From Deltaproteobacteria bacterium (lineage in GTDB: Bacteria; Myxococcota_A; UBA9042), in NCBI GenBank assembly GCA_016875335.1, contig VGRO01000020.1:1-51787 (forward strand): 51,787 nucleotides of DNA, read 5' to 3'. Positions 23,384 through 31,894 of the stretch are shown here, in pieces. The notes beneath the pieces were generated by a model. The model saw only the letters and a program-made list of their open reading frames with translations. It was not told the DNA's origin and did no database searches. A program made the position numbers and the translations under genes. Position 1 is the stretch's first letter. Each line of letters starts with the position of its first letter.

Positions 23384-24766
23384 CTAGGGTGTGGCGGGCG
23401 ACGCGGCTGGGGGCGCAGCGGCCGGCGTGGCGGTCGATGCAGGCGGCACCGCTTCCGGCGCACCGAGCATCATCGCGAACTCGAAGGCGCCGCCCCTGAT
23501 CTCGCTTCCCGAAATCTGCACGAGGCTGGTGTCGCCGTTTTTGTCGAACGACCAATCGCCGAGCGCGCCGTCGGTCTGGTTGTAGGTCACCATGGCCGCG
23601 CGCAGAGCCTCGCGGTCCTTCTTGGCGACCTTGGCGAGCACCTCGAGCGCCGTCTTGGCCGCCACGTAGCCATACACCGCGTAGCCCTCGGGTTCGGCGT
23701 TGAAGCGCGCCCGATACGCCTTGACAAACTCGGCGCCCTTGCCGGTCAGCTTGTCGGGCGGCGCGCCGCCAAAGGTCACGTAGACCCGGCCGTTGACGTT
23801 TTCAGCCCCCGCGGCCTCGATGAACGCCTTCTCGTAACAGCCGTCGGGCACCATCAACTTGGCCGCCAAGCCGACAGCGACCATGTCCTTGGCCAGTTGC
23901 CCTGCATTGGTCTGGGTGGTGCCGCCGTAGAACACGAAATCGGGGTTGAGCGCCTTGATCTTGGTCATCAGCGACCGATATTCCTGCGCCTTGGGGTCCA
24001 CGCCTTCGCGACCGAGCACTTGCACGCCTTTTTCCGGGGCCTTCTGCACCAGCACGTCGGCGATGCCCTTGCCGTAGAGTCCGCGGTCGTCGAGCACATA
24101 CACCGACTTCGCGCCCAGTTTGGCCATCCACTCCGCTGCCGCCTGTCCCTGGATATCATCGGCCGGAACCACTCGAAAGTAGTTGGTCTTTCCGGTCGGC
24201 CGGTACACGCCCGGCTCGTTGGCCTCGCCCAGGCCCGGCTTGGTCAGACCCATGTAGGTATTGGCCGGCGAAACCATCACCAGATTCGCCTTGTTGAGCA
24301 CGGGCATCGAGATCTTGGCCGCGCCCGAGTTGTAGGTGCCGATGTAGAACATCACGTCGCCGTCCTTGACGGCCTTGTCGGCGTTGGCGGCCTCGACCTC
24401 GGGGTCCCAGTCGCCCTTCTTGGCGCTGGCGTCGTCCCAGTCTTCGTATACGACCTCAAAGGGGCCAACCTTGCCCTGCACCTCGGCGATGGCCATCTTG
24501 ATGCCGTTGACCGTGGTCGTGGTCTGGGCGTTGGCACTGCCGGTGCGCGGCAGGCTCGACACGATCTTGACGCGCCCGCCGCCCGCCGCAGGTGCCGCTT
24601 GCGCGCTGGGCTCGCCGCCAGGGGCATGCCTTGCGTTTGCCTCGTCGGTCTTTGGCTTGCGCCGTGCGCATGCCGCCAGGGCCACGCCGCCAGCGAGGAC
24701 CAGGAAACCGCGCCTCGCCAACCGCGTGTCGTTGCCGCCGCCCTTGCCGTTGTCACCCGATGCCAT
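23384..24766 (-). CDS. livK: Periplasmic binding lipoprotein of the liv transporter
   Basis: The 460-aa type-1 substrate-binding protein starts at ATG 24766. The N-terminus has a twin-arginine-like motif (RLARRGF) followed by a hydrophobic core and a lipobox (VALAAC), suggesting a membrane-anchored binding protein, possibly Tat-exported. The Peripla_BP_6/LivJ fold begins ~70 (VKIVSSLPRTGSANAQ) and runs to ~435 (DGALGDWSFDKNGDTSL). A Pro/Ala-rich tail ends the protein. First gene of the operon, with a promoter candidate at 24791-24819. Substrate could be leucine, isoleucine or valine, or another compound, since this family is broad. Confidence 0.9.
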   Translation of the reverse strand: MASGDNGKGGGNDTRLARRGFLVLAGGVALAACARRKPKTDEANARHAPGGEPSAQAAPAAGGGRVKIVSSLPRTGSANAQTTTTVNGIKMAIAEVQGKVGPFEVVYEDWDDASAKKGDWDPEVEAANADKAVKDGDVMFYIGTYNSGAAKISMPVLNKANLVMVSPANTYMGLTKPGLGEANEPGVYRPTGKTNYFRVVPADDIQGQAAAEWMAKLGAKSVYVLDDRGLYGKGIADVLVQKAPEKGVQVLGREGVDPKAQEYRSLMTKIKALNPDFVFYGGTTQTNAGQLAKDMVAVGLAAKLMVPDGCYEKAFIEAAGAENVNGRVYVTFGGAPPDKLTGKGAEFVKAYRARFNAEPEGYAVYGYVAAKTALEVLAKVAKKDREALRAAMVTYNQTDGALGDWSFDKNGDTSLVQISGSEIRGGAFEFAMMLGAPEAVPPASTATPAAAPPAASPATP

Positions 24767-24790
24767 CTGAACCCCCGCGAACCGCGCCGA

Positions 24791-24819
24791 AGGGTATGCG
24801 AGTTTTGCCGCCGCGACAA
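24791..24819 (-). promoter_or_regulatory. Candidate promoter of the liv operon
   Basis: On the minus strand TTGTCG (24819-24814) is 17 bp from TACCCT (24796-24791), and the livK ATG is at 24766. The -10 resembles other TACMCY boxes in this window (uppP, murJ, the RCC1 gene, gltA). Confidence 0.4.
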
Positions 24820-24876
24820 CGCGATGACGGCGCCGGCTGTGCGTGCTACCGTGCCGGCCCTGCCTGGGTGCCGACC

Positions 24877-26382
24877 ATGCCTGAACCGACCGATTCGCCG
24901 ACCGATTTTGACGCCGCACTGCGCGCCCTGGCCAAGAACCGATTTGTCGAGCGCCTGTGGCAGCGGGACGGAACGCTGTTTGCGCACGCCGACGGCGACC
25001 TGGCCACGGCGCGCGCAGCCCGCGACGGCATGGGCTGGCTGTACGGAACCCAGGCCTTGCGCGACGCGGTGGACGGTCTGGCCGTGCTGGCGCGCGTGGT
25101 CGAGCGGCAGCGCTACGACCGCGTGGTCGTCGTGGCGCCAGCGCCGATCGCCGCATGGTGCGACGCCGTGGGCCGTCACCTCAAGGGCAAGCGCGGGTTG
25201 CCGCTGGTCGCGCTGTGGGGCACGCGCCCGGTCGATCTGGGCGCTGCGCTGGACGGCGGCCGTGCCAACAAGCCGCTCTGGGTCCTGGTCGCGACCGCGG
25301 ATGCGCCCACGGACGCTTGTCGCGGATACGCCGCGCTGCGTTCGCACGGGGTTCGACCGGACGACTGCGTGGCCATTGCGCCTGCCGGCAGCGCGCTGCA
25401 GCGGCTTGCGGCTACCGAGGCGTTCCGCGACGTATTCCCGCTGCCCGCCGATGTCGGCGCCCGGTTTGCGGCGCTGTCGCTTGCGACCCTGGTGCCCGCC
25501 GCCCTGGCCGGGGTGGTGCTGCACGATGCGCTGGCCAGGGCAGAGGATCTGTTCGACCAAGGCCGCGACCCCGAACCCGCGCTGAACCCGGGCGTGCGCC
25601 TTGGCGCGTGGCTGTGGGCGATGGGGCACGAGCGCCGCCACTTGTGGCTGAGCTTCTCGAAGGATTGCCGGTGGTTTTCCACATGGGTCGCGCACATCGC
25701 GGCGGTTCCGGGCGCGCGGACCCTGTGGCCCGTGCCCGTTTCGCGCCTTGCCGCAGGGGCCGGTCAATGGGCCGAGCGTGCACCGCACGGGGCGCTCCTC
25801 GCGGTCAGCACGTTCGCGCACCCGGACGATCCGGTGGCCGAGGCGGCGCGCGCGGCCGGCGTGCCGGACGAGGCCTTCGTGTTGCCCGAAGTCTCCGACT
25901 GGTGGGCGGAGGCCGTCCGCTGGCAGTTTGCCATGGCAGCCTGGGGCCACCTCGATCGGTGCAACCCGTTTGCCGCGCAAGGCCAGGCTCGCGACGTCCT
26001 CGCAACGACGACGCCCACGGAAATGTCGCTCGCGTCGATGGCCGAGTTGCCCGACGCGCTGTCGGCTCAGTTGCACGGCCTGGGCGCGGGCGACCGTTTG
26101 GCGGTGTCCGTTGCGTGGCCTGCGACACCGGAAACGCAACAGCGGTTGCAGGCCCTCCTCGACGCCTTGGGGCGCGCGACACCGGCGGCCGTCGTCGTGA
26201 CCGGCCTCGACCGGTGGCCGACCGCGACGGTGGGTCCGCTGGCCGCGGGCGCACAGGGGCTCGCGGTCGCTGTCCATGGCGAGGTCGAGGACGCCGCCGC
26301 CGTGGCTTGGCTTTCCGCCGCAGCGGCGCACGGTTGGCGCTGCACCCGCGGTTTTCTGGCGGGTCCGCCGCAGCCGGCGTAG
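24877..26382 (+). CDS. Phosphoglucose-isomerase-like protein lacking active-site motifs
   Basis: The 501-aa product (ATG 24877) aligns along its length with the short/transaldolase-fused class of glucose-6-phosphate isomerases: VERLWQRDGTLF at the N-terminus, FPLPADVGARFAALSLATLV and NPGVRLGAWL in the middle, DRCNPF near residue 368. The catalytic signatures are replaced. The phosphate loop usually written GxGGSSL reads APAPIAAW. The STKSGGT-type motif reads VLVATADAPT. The ESTGKEG motif with the catalytic Glu reads AAVPGARTL. The frame is intact, so this is a retained but probably non-isomerising homolog (pseudoenzyme or new substrate). It starts 110 bp from the divergent liv operon. Confidence 0.75.
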   Translation: MPEPTDSPTDFDAALRALAKNRFVERLWQRDGTLFAHADGDLATARAARDGMGWLYGTQALRDAVDGLAVLARVVERQRYDRVVVVAPAPIAAWCDAVGRHLKGKRGLPLVALWGTRPVDLGAALDGGRANKPLWVLVATADAPTDACRGYAALRSHGVRPDDCVAIAPAGSALQRLAATEAFRDVFPLPADVGARFAALSLATLVPAALAGVVLHDALARAEDLFDQGRDPEPALNPGVRLGAWLWAMGHERRHLWLSFSKDCRWFSTWVAHIAAVPGARTLWPVPVSRLAAGAGQWAERAPHGALLAVSTFAHPDDPVAEAARAAGVPDEAFVLPEVSDWWAEAVRWQFAMAAWGHLDRCNPFAAQGQARDVLATTTPTEMSLASMAELPDALSAQLHGLGAGDRLAVSVAWPATPETQQRLQALLDALGRATPAAVVVTGLDRWPTATVGPLAAGAQGLAVAVHGEVEDAAAVAWLSAAAAHGWRCTRGFLAGPPQPA

Positions 26383-26422
26383 ACTGCCAGTGGCGTGAGC
26401 GCTCTGCGCGGTGGGCCAGACC

Positions 26423-26767
26423 ATGACGGAATACCTCAACCTCGAAGCGCTCAACGGGCGCGCAATCCTGATGTTTTTCATCGCGATCGGCGCCGGCTAC
26501 TTCGTGATCAAGGCCACCAAGCACTTGCTTTTTGGGCTGGTCTTCCTGGTCGGCGCGGTGTTCGGCGTCGGGCTGCTGACCGACGTCGTCACCATGGACA
26601 AGGTCAAGGCCGCCAAAAACGCCGTCATGAACAAGGCCAACGAGTCGTTCGAAGGCGCGAGCGAAAAGGCAAAGACGATCGGAGAGATGGGCCACTCGAC
26701 GTCGGCTGGCACCGGCTCCGAGACCAACGAGCACTACAAGAAAAACATCGACACAAAGAAGAAGTAG
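26423..26767 (+). CDS. Small membrane protein of unknown function
   Basis: The 114-aa product starts at ATG 26423; an in-frame GTG at 26411 would add four residues. Two hydrophobic helices lie at ~15-31 (AILMFFIAIGAGYFVI) and ~38-58 (LLFGLVFLVGAVFGVGLL). A Lys/Glu-rich, likely coiled, cytoplasmic tail follows (KVKAAKNAVMNKANESFE) and ends in a Lys cluster. No family recognised. It lies 40 bp behind the isomerase-like gene in the same direction and could be co-transcribed. Confidence 0.65.
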   Translation: MTEYLNLEALNGRAILMFFIAIGAGYFVIKATKHLLFGLVFLVGAVFGVGLLTDVVTMDKVKAAKNAVMNKANESFEGASEKAKTIGEMGHSTSAGTGSETNEHYKKNIDTKKK

Positions 26768-26768
26768 T

Positions 26769-26939
26769 TCACCGCTGGCAGGTCGGGCACCGATACGTGG
26801 CGCGCTGGCCCAACGCAGTCCGGGCTACCCGGCTTTCGCTCGGCCCAAGACACCGGTGGCATGCGTCGCCCAGGCGGCCGTAGACGTCGAGGCGTTGCTG
26901 GCAGGCGACGAGACGATGGAGTCCATCCCTTTGGGCGCC
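26769..26939 (-). pseudogene. mutM: Remnant of the mutM (Fpg) C-terminal zinc finger
   Basis: A 56-codon open stretch without a start encodes VYGRLGDACHRC, then GQRATYRCPTCQR and a stop. This is the CxxC...CxxCQR zinc finger that ends formamidopyrimidine-DNA glycosylases. All four cysteines are present. The rest of the ~270-aa enzyme (N-terminal Pro-Glu catalytic end and helix-two-turn-helix) is absent: the stop codon of the neighbouring gene (26940-26942) directly precedes it in the same frame. It is a decayed 3' end of a DNA-repair gene. Confidence 0.75.
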
Positions 26940-27725
26940 TCACATCGCGCGGATCACTTGCAGCGCAAAGCGCGCACACTGCATCGCCCGCGCCATCATC
27001 TGCACATCGCGCGCATACTGCACGGCCGGCGGCGGACTCGCGGCGACCTCGGCCGCGCTTTTCCCTTCAGCGCGCAGCTTGTTCCAGGTGGAGGCGTGTT
27101 CGGTGCGTGCACGAGCATCGGAGTCGACACACCGCGCGAACCGCTGGTGCAGCCGCAGCCGGCTGTCGCGATCCGTGGCCTCGAACCCACCGGAAAGGTC
27201 CACACCAAACCCCTCGGCCAACGCAACCCAGCGGGCCTCGAGCGCCGCAGCCCGCACCGACAGCGCGTGCCACTCGACCGCCATCTCGTCGTGCAGCCGA
27301 TACACCGGGACGCTGTCGTAGGCCTCGGCTGAACCGCCTTTGCCGGGCGAGGCGCGCAACAGCAGCTCAACGACCCGGTGGTAGTCGCGGGCCAGGCGCA
27401 GCTGAGCGTCATCGCGCAAGGCAGCGTTGCGCAAGGACTCTGAAAATACGTCCTTTTCGACCGGCTGGGTTGGCGGCAGCCCGGACGGATAGGGCAGGTC
27501 GCGCTGCGGGTGCGGCGGCGGCTGGGCCGGGCCGGGCTGCGCCCCCTGAGGCGCCGGGTAGGCGACGCCCGCGAAATCGTCCGTGTCGACCGGCGCCGGC
27601 AGCGTTTGCGGGGCCGAACACCGAAGCGCAACGAACGCAAAAGCACCTGCGGCGAGCCACCGGCCCGTGCGCACTGTCTGCGCAGGACCGACGACTCGCC
27701 GCAAGAGTGGGTTCGCTGACGTCAA
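26940..27725 (-). CDS. Hypothetical lipoprotein
   Basis: The 261-aa product (TTG 27725; GTG 27674 is an alternative giving a tighter signal peptide) has a lipobox-like FVALRC. A Pro/Gln-rich linker (PAPQGAQPGPAQPPPHPQ) extends to ~80. The C-terminal ~180 residues are helical and charged (RLARDYHRVVELLLRA, then EWHALSVRAAALEARW) with no recognised family. A fold of helical-bundle type is likely. It lies 33 bp downstream of the PQQ-propeller lipoprotein on the same strand and may share its transcript. Confidence 0.7.
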   Translation of the reverse strand: MTSANPLLRRVVGPAQTVRTGRWLAAGAFAFVALRCSAPQTLPAPVDTDDFAGVAYPAPQGAQPGPAQPPPHPQRDLPYPSGLPPTQPVEKDVFSESLRNAALRDDAQLRLARDYHRVVELLLRASPGKGGSAEAYDSVPVYRLHDEMAVEWHALSVRAAALEARWVALAEGFGVDLSGGFEATDRDSRLRLHQRFARCVDSDARARTEHASTWNKLRAEGKSAAEVAASPPPAVQYARDVQMMARAMQCARFALQVIRAM

Positions 27726-27758
27726 GCGCAGCCGCCGGCCATCAGCAACAGCTTGACG

Positions 27759-29159
27759 CTACTGTGGAATGCGACCGTCGTTGCGGGTCGAACCGAACGG
27801 AGCTACCCAGGCGCTTTCGATCGCAGGCTTGCCGGCCGCGAACGCGCGCAGTTGGGCCCCGTCCCACACATACAACGTGCCGTCGGGTGCGAGGACCGGC
27901 GAGGGCCGGACGCCCGGATTGATCCACGTAGCGGGCTGCGCCATGAAGCCGGTCGCGAGCGAAACCTCGCCGGCGGACGAATCGTAGATGGCCAGACCGG
28001 TGACCTGGCCGTTCTTGTCCAACGCCGACAGGGCGCCATCGGTGGCGACAAAAAGCGTGCCGTCTTGCGCGACCACCGGACGGCCGGCCGGGTGGTGCTG
28101 GGTCTTGAACTTGTCGACTGGCGTGCCGGCAGAACCGCCCGGGGTCAGCAGCTTGCCGCCGTTGTAGCTGCTCTTGGTCGTGCCGAAACCGTTGTAGACC
28201 CAGTTCTTCTTGCCGGTCTCGACGTCGATGGCGTACAGTGGGTCGATGGGTTCGACTTTCTTCTCCCACACCGGGAAGTACACGGTGTCGCGGGTCACCG
28301 TCGGCGCGGCGGCCACGGTGCAATTGTTGCAGTCCGGGGAGAACGTCCACTTGACCTTGCCGTCGGCGTCGACGCGCTGCAACACGTGATCGCCGCCGGT
28401 CACCGCGTAGGTCTCACCCTTGGGGCCAGGCGCAAAGTCGACGTAGCCGGTCGTCGACGGCGCGGTCCACAGTACCTTGCCGTTGGCGTCCTCGGCGACG
28501 AGGTTCTTGTAGCGCGTGACCGTGGCGTTGTCGGTGTTGAACACCGGCTCGGACGGCATCAGGCCCGACAGGTAGCGGATCGATCCGTCGGGCAGCACGG
28601 CGGCCGGCGAAGCGCCCTTGCGGCTGCCGACGACTTGGCCCGTCTTGCGGTCGAGCACGAAGAGCGTCGACTGGTCGGTCCAGTCGGTGGTGGCGGCGTA
28701 CACGTTGTCCTTGCCGACGCTGGCCGGGGTGCCCACCGGTGCGCCCGCGAGGTTCTGCTGCCAGCGCGCGTTGCCCATCGACTGGCCGTCGAGTGCCTTG
28801 ACCTGAGCGCCGGACTGGCCACCGCCCATCAGGTACAGGTTGCCGCTCTCGTCGGCCGACGGCACGGTCAGGTCCTGGCCCGCGTTGCCCATCGGCGTCA
28901 CGGCGCCAGACTTGCTGATGCGCAGCAACTGATCGCCGCGCGCCACGATGAGGCTGCCGTCTTGCACAGCGACCGGCGGCCATTCGATTGGCGTCGACGA
29001 CATGTCGACCGTGTAGAGGCTGGCGCCGATTTCGCCGCAGACGCGCACACCGTCTGCGTCGCGGCACGCGTCTGCTGTGTTGTTGCAGCCGGCGGCCAAC
29101 GCCAGGGCGCCCAGCGCCGCCAGCGCCGCGCTTGCCATCGGGTGGATCTTGGTGTTCAT
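27759..29159 (-). CDS. PQQ-type beta-propeller lipoprotein
   Basis: The 466-aa product starts at ATG 29159 with SD GGAG 6 nt away. It has a lipobox (LALAAGC, Cys25) followed by a propeller of repeats with the PQQ-like pattern of short strands and GxxxW turns, for example GKVLWTAPS, GKVKWTFSPD and GKKNWVYNG. Two close cysteines (DCNNC) near residue 290 may form a disulfide. No dehydrogenase residues are obvious; a BamB-like scaffolding or binding role is possible. The promoter at 29197-29225 is nearly the same as that of htpG. Confidence 0.8.
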   Translation of the reverse strand: MNTKIHPMASAALAALGALALAAGCNNTADACRDADGVRVCGEIGASLYTVDMSSTPIEWPPVAVQDGSLIVARGDQLLRISKSGAVTPMGNAGQDLTVPSADESGNLYLMGGGQSGAQVKALDGQSMGNARWQQNLAGAPVGTPASVGKDNVYAATTDWTDQSTLFVLDRKTGQVVGSRKGASPAAVLPDGSIRYLSGLMPSEPVFNTDNATVTRYKNLVAEDANGKVLWTAPSTTGYVDFAPGPKGETYAVTGGDHVLQRVDADGKVKWTFSPDCNNCTVAAAPTVTRDTVYFPVWEKKVEPIDPLYAIDVETGKKNWVYNGFGTTKSSYNGGKLLTPGGSAGTPVDKFKTQHHPAGRPVVAQDGTLFVATDGALSALDKNGQVTGLAIYDSSAGEVSLATGFMAQPATWINPGVRPSPVLAPDGTLYVWDGAQLRAFAAGKPAIESAWVAPFGSTRNDGRIPQ

Positions 29160-29196
29160 CGTCTGCTCCAGTGGGTCAGGGGTGAAGGACGTGTCG

Positions 29197-29225
29197 AAAG
29201 CAAGGATGCCGGGATACGCTGTCAA
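29197..29225 (-). promoter_or_regulatory. Promoter candidate of the PQQ-propeller lipoprotein
   Basis: On the minus strand TTGACA (29225-29220), 17 bp, then TGCTTT (29202-29197). The boxes and the flanking bases (TTGACAGC ... CCTTGCTTT) are shared with the htpG promoter candidate at 45952-45980. Confidence 0.5.
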
Positions 29226-29378
29226 TGCCCACCGTGCCTTGGTGGCCCGGCGGCGGTCGCAGGATCAAACGTCGCGGCCCGGACTCGATTCACGCCCAGG
29301 CGCGCTGCCACCGTAGCGGATGCCGGCCGCGGGCGCAAGGCGAATCGACGTCAGCGATTCTGTTTGCAGGACAGCCGA

Positions 29379-30986
29379 TTACGTGCGCCCCCACCGCCGC
29401 AGCCGCGCAAGCCGCCCCGGAACGCCGGCCATGCCGACGGCGACCGCGACGAAGACGGCCACCGCGGCCGCGGGCACCGCGGCGATCGCCAGGCCGATCG
29501 CCCGCTCCACGGGTGCCGGGCAGGTCGTGCACAAGGACCGGACGGTCGAACCGGCCAGCGCCCAAGCACACAGGCCGCCGGCGCTGGCGGCGAGTGCCGC
29601 CTTGCCGAGCTCGCCTGCGTACGCGGCCAGGCGAAACCCCAATCGCCGCCACGCCAGCACGGCGAGCCCGGCGGCCTGCAACCACATGCCGACCGCGCCC
29701 GCAATGCACAGACCGACCAGCGCCCCGGAACCCGCGGCGCCGGCCCACGCGTACAGGGGCACTGCGGCGACCAAGATCGCGGTGGTCACCGCCATCGGCC
29801 GCCAGGTGTCGCCGGTCGCGTAGAACGCCCGCGCCAGCACCTGCTGGGCACCCCAAGCCGGGATCGCCCACGCCAACGGCCGCAGCGCTTCGGCGGTCCG
29901 CGCCGCGTCGTGTGGCGTGAAACGCCCGTACTGAAACAGGAACTCGACTACCGGCAGCGCCAGCGCCCACAAGACCGCCGCAGCGACCAGCGACAGGGCG
30001 GTCACTGCGGCCACGGCGCGCGTGAGCACCCGGGCCAATTCGTCGCGCTGCCCCTCCGCGTGCAAGCGGGCGAGGTAGCTGCCCGTCGCCTGGCCCGCCG
30101 CGCTGCCCAAGATGCCGATGGGCACCAGCATCACCCGGCGCGCCGTCATCAACCACGAGATCGCCCCGGCCTGCAGCGACGACCCGAAGTGCTTGACCAG
30201 CCACTCGTCCACCGTGGTCAGGCTGACGCCGATCATCAAGGGCGCCGCGACCCACAGAAAGCGGCGGATTTCGGGGTCCGCCGGTGCAAACTTGAATCGG
30301 AACCGCAGTGTGTGCCGCGCTGACCACACCGGCACGGCAAGGCCGCCCGCGAGTGCTCCCGCCAGCGCGCCCCACGAGAACCCTTCGATTTGGCCGACGC
30401 GGCCGCCGATCAGACCACCGACAAGGATGCCGGCGTTGTACAGCAAGGGCGTGAGCGCCATCGCCGCAAAGCGCTGGCGGGCCAACAGCGCCGCTTGGAA
30501 CAGACCGCCGACCAGAAAGAACAACTGCGCGGGCAGGACGATGCGGGTCAGGTGCGCCGTCTGATCGCGTTTGGCCTGGTCGAACCCCGGGAACCACACG
30601 GCGACCAGTGCGTCGGCCGCCAGCCACGCCACGCCGACCAGCACCACCGCTGCGACCATCATCGCCGAGCACACCGTCGAGAACGCGCGATCGGCGTGCC
30701 CGGGGTCGCCCTCGCCGCGATCCTGGCGCGCGTAGAGTTCGGCCATGCGCGGCAGCAGCGACACCGACAGGGCGCCCCCGGCCAGCAGGTGGTTGATGAG
30801 GTCAGGTACGGTAAAACTGGCCTGGTACATGTCGGTCTGGCCGGTGGCCCCGAACTCAAAACCGATCAGCCAGTCGCGACCGTAGCCGAGGATGCGCGAC
30901 AACAGCGTGCTCGCGGCGAGCAGCAACGCGGCGGCGCGAATGCCGGCGGCGGTCGAGAGGGCGGGCGGTGGCGACGGGTCGGGCAT
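29379..30986 (-). CDS. murJ: Lipid II flippase MurJ
   Basis: The 535-aa MOP-superfamily membrane protein flips the peptidoglycan precursor lipid II to the periplasm. Recognisable features are STLLSRILGYGRDWLIGFEFG at the N-terminus, YQASFTVPDLINHLLAGGAL, WLMTARRVMLVPIGILGSA, and RAFYATGDTWRPM in the second half. About fourteen hydrophobic helices fit the family. The -10-like TACCCT (30999-30994) lies only 7 nt before the ATG, suggesting leaderless translation. It is divergent from uppP, another lipid-carrier gene. Confidence 0.92.
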   Translation of the reverse strand: MPDPSPPPALSTAAGIRAAALLLAASTLLSRILGYGRDWLIGFEFGATGQTDMYQASFTVPDLINHLLAGGALSVSLLPRMAELYARQDRGEGDPGHADRAFSTVCSAMMVAAVVLVGVAWLAADALVAVWFPGFDQAKRDQTAHLTRIVLPAQLFFLVGGLFQAALLARQRFAAMALTPLLYNAGILVGGLIGGRVGQIEGFSWGALAGALAGGLAVPVWSARHTLRFRFKFAPADPEIRRFLWVAAPLMIGVSLTTVDEWLVKHFGSSLQAGAISWLMTARRVMLVPIGILGSAAGQATGSYLARLHAEGQRDELARVLTRAVAAVTALSLVAAAVLWALALPVVEFLFQYGRFTPHDAARTAEALRPLAWAIPAWGAQQVLARAFYATGDTWRPMAVTTAILVAAVPLYAWAGAAGSGALVGLCIAGAVGMWLQAAGLAVLAWRRLGFRLAAYAGELGKAALAASAGGLCAWALAGSTVRSLCTTCPAPVERAIGLAIAAVPAAAVAVFVAVAVGMAGVPGRLARLRRWGRT

Positions 30987-31026
30987 CGGGCGCAGGGTAG
31001 CGCCGGACGGTCCGCGCGCCAGATTT

Positions 31027-31055
31027 TTGACGGCCGGCCGCCGACGGCGTACACC
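31027..31055 (+). promoter_or_regulatory. Promoter of uppP, probably leaderless
   Basis: TTGACG (31027-31032), 17 bp, TACACC (31050-31055), then 8 nt to the ATG at 31064. No SD is present. With initiation ~7 nt after the -10 the mRNA would begin at or next to the start codon. Confidence 0.55.
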
Positions 31056-31063
31056 GCGCCGCC

Positions 31064-31894
31064 ATGGAACTGCTGCACGCCGTCATCCTGGGTCTGGTCG
31101 AAGGGCTGACCGAGTTCATCCCGGTGTCGTCGACCGGGCACCTGATCCTGGCCGGTGCGTGGCTGGGGCTCGACGCCGACCCTGCGCGCAAGGCCGCGGT
31201 GGATGCGTTCGACATCGTCATCCAGGCGGGCGCGCTCTTGGCGTGCATCTGGTACTACGCGCCACTTTTGATCCAGCGCGTTCAGGGCTTGCGCGGCGAC
31301 GACCCGGTCGCGAAACAGCAAGGGCAGCGCCTGCTGGCGGGCCTCGCCGTCGCGTTCGTTCCGGTGGTGGTGGCGGGGCTGACATTGCGCAAGCCCATCA
31401 AGCGGTTGCTTTTCGGTCCGGCGCCGGTGGCGGTCGCGCTGGCGGTCGGCGGCGTGGCGATGATCGCAGTGGACTTGTGGCTCCAGCGATCGCGGACGCC
31501 GCGCGACGCAACGCTCGAAGAGCTGAGCCCGCGGACCGCGATCGTTGTTGGGCTTTTCCAGTGCCTGTCGCTGGTGCCAGGCACCTCGCGGTCGATGGCG
31601 ACGATGGTCGGCGGTTTGCTGGCGGGTCTGGATCGCCGCGCTGCCGCGGACTTTGCCTTCCTGCTGGCCATCCCGGTGCTCGGTGCAGCGACCGCCTACG
31701 AGGCGATCAAAGAGTGGCGGGTCATCGTCGACGGCATCGGCCCTGAGGCGATCGCGGTCGGCCTTATCGCGTCGTTCCTGACCGGATGGGCGTCGATTGC
31801 GCTCTTCATCCGTGCGCTGGGCCGCATCGGCCTGTGGCCGTTTGGCGTGTACCGGTTGGTCGCCGCCCTGGTGGTGTGGCGGGTGCTGCTGTGA
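31064..31894 (+). CDS. uppP: Undecaprenyl-diphosphatase UppP
   Basis: The 276-aa membrane phosphatase recycles undecaprenyl diphosphate to the monophosphate carrier. The first conserved region GLVEGLTEFIPVSSTGHL carries E13, E17 and H26, the family's catalytic motif. The second, SLVPGTSRSMATM, carries the PGxSRS motif. Seven or eight membrane helices follow the family pattern. The stop overlaps the GTG of coaB by 4 bp. It sits next to murJ, so the lipid II cycle is grouped here. Confidence 0.94.
   Translation: MELLHAVILGLVEGLTEFIPVSSTGHLILAGAWLGLDADPARKAAVDAFDIVIQAGALLACIWYYAPLLIQRVQGLRGDDPVAKQQGQRLLAGLAVAFVPVVVAGLTLRKPIKRLLFGPAPVAVALAVGGVAMIAVDLWLQRSRTPRDATLEELSPRTAIVVGLFQCLSLVPGTSRSMATMVGGLLAGLDRRAAADFAFLLAIPVLGAATAYEAIKEWRVIVDGIGPEAIAVGLIASFLTGWASIALFIRALGRIGLWPFGVYRLVAALVVWRVLL

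Noticed and set aside
26394..26412. Third copy of the 151-bp element
   Set aside because: Only ~18 bp match the inner part. No TIRs or further similarity are present, so it is mentioned but not annotated.
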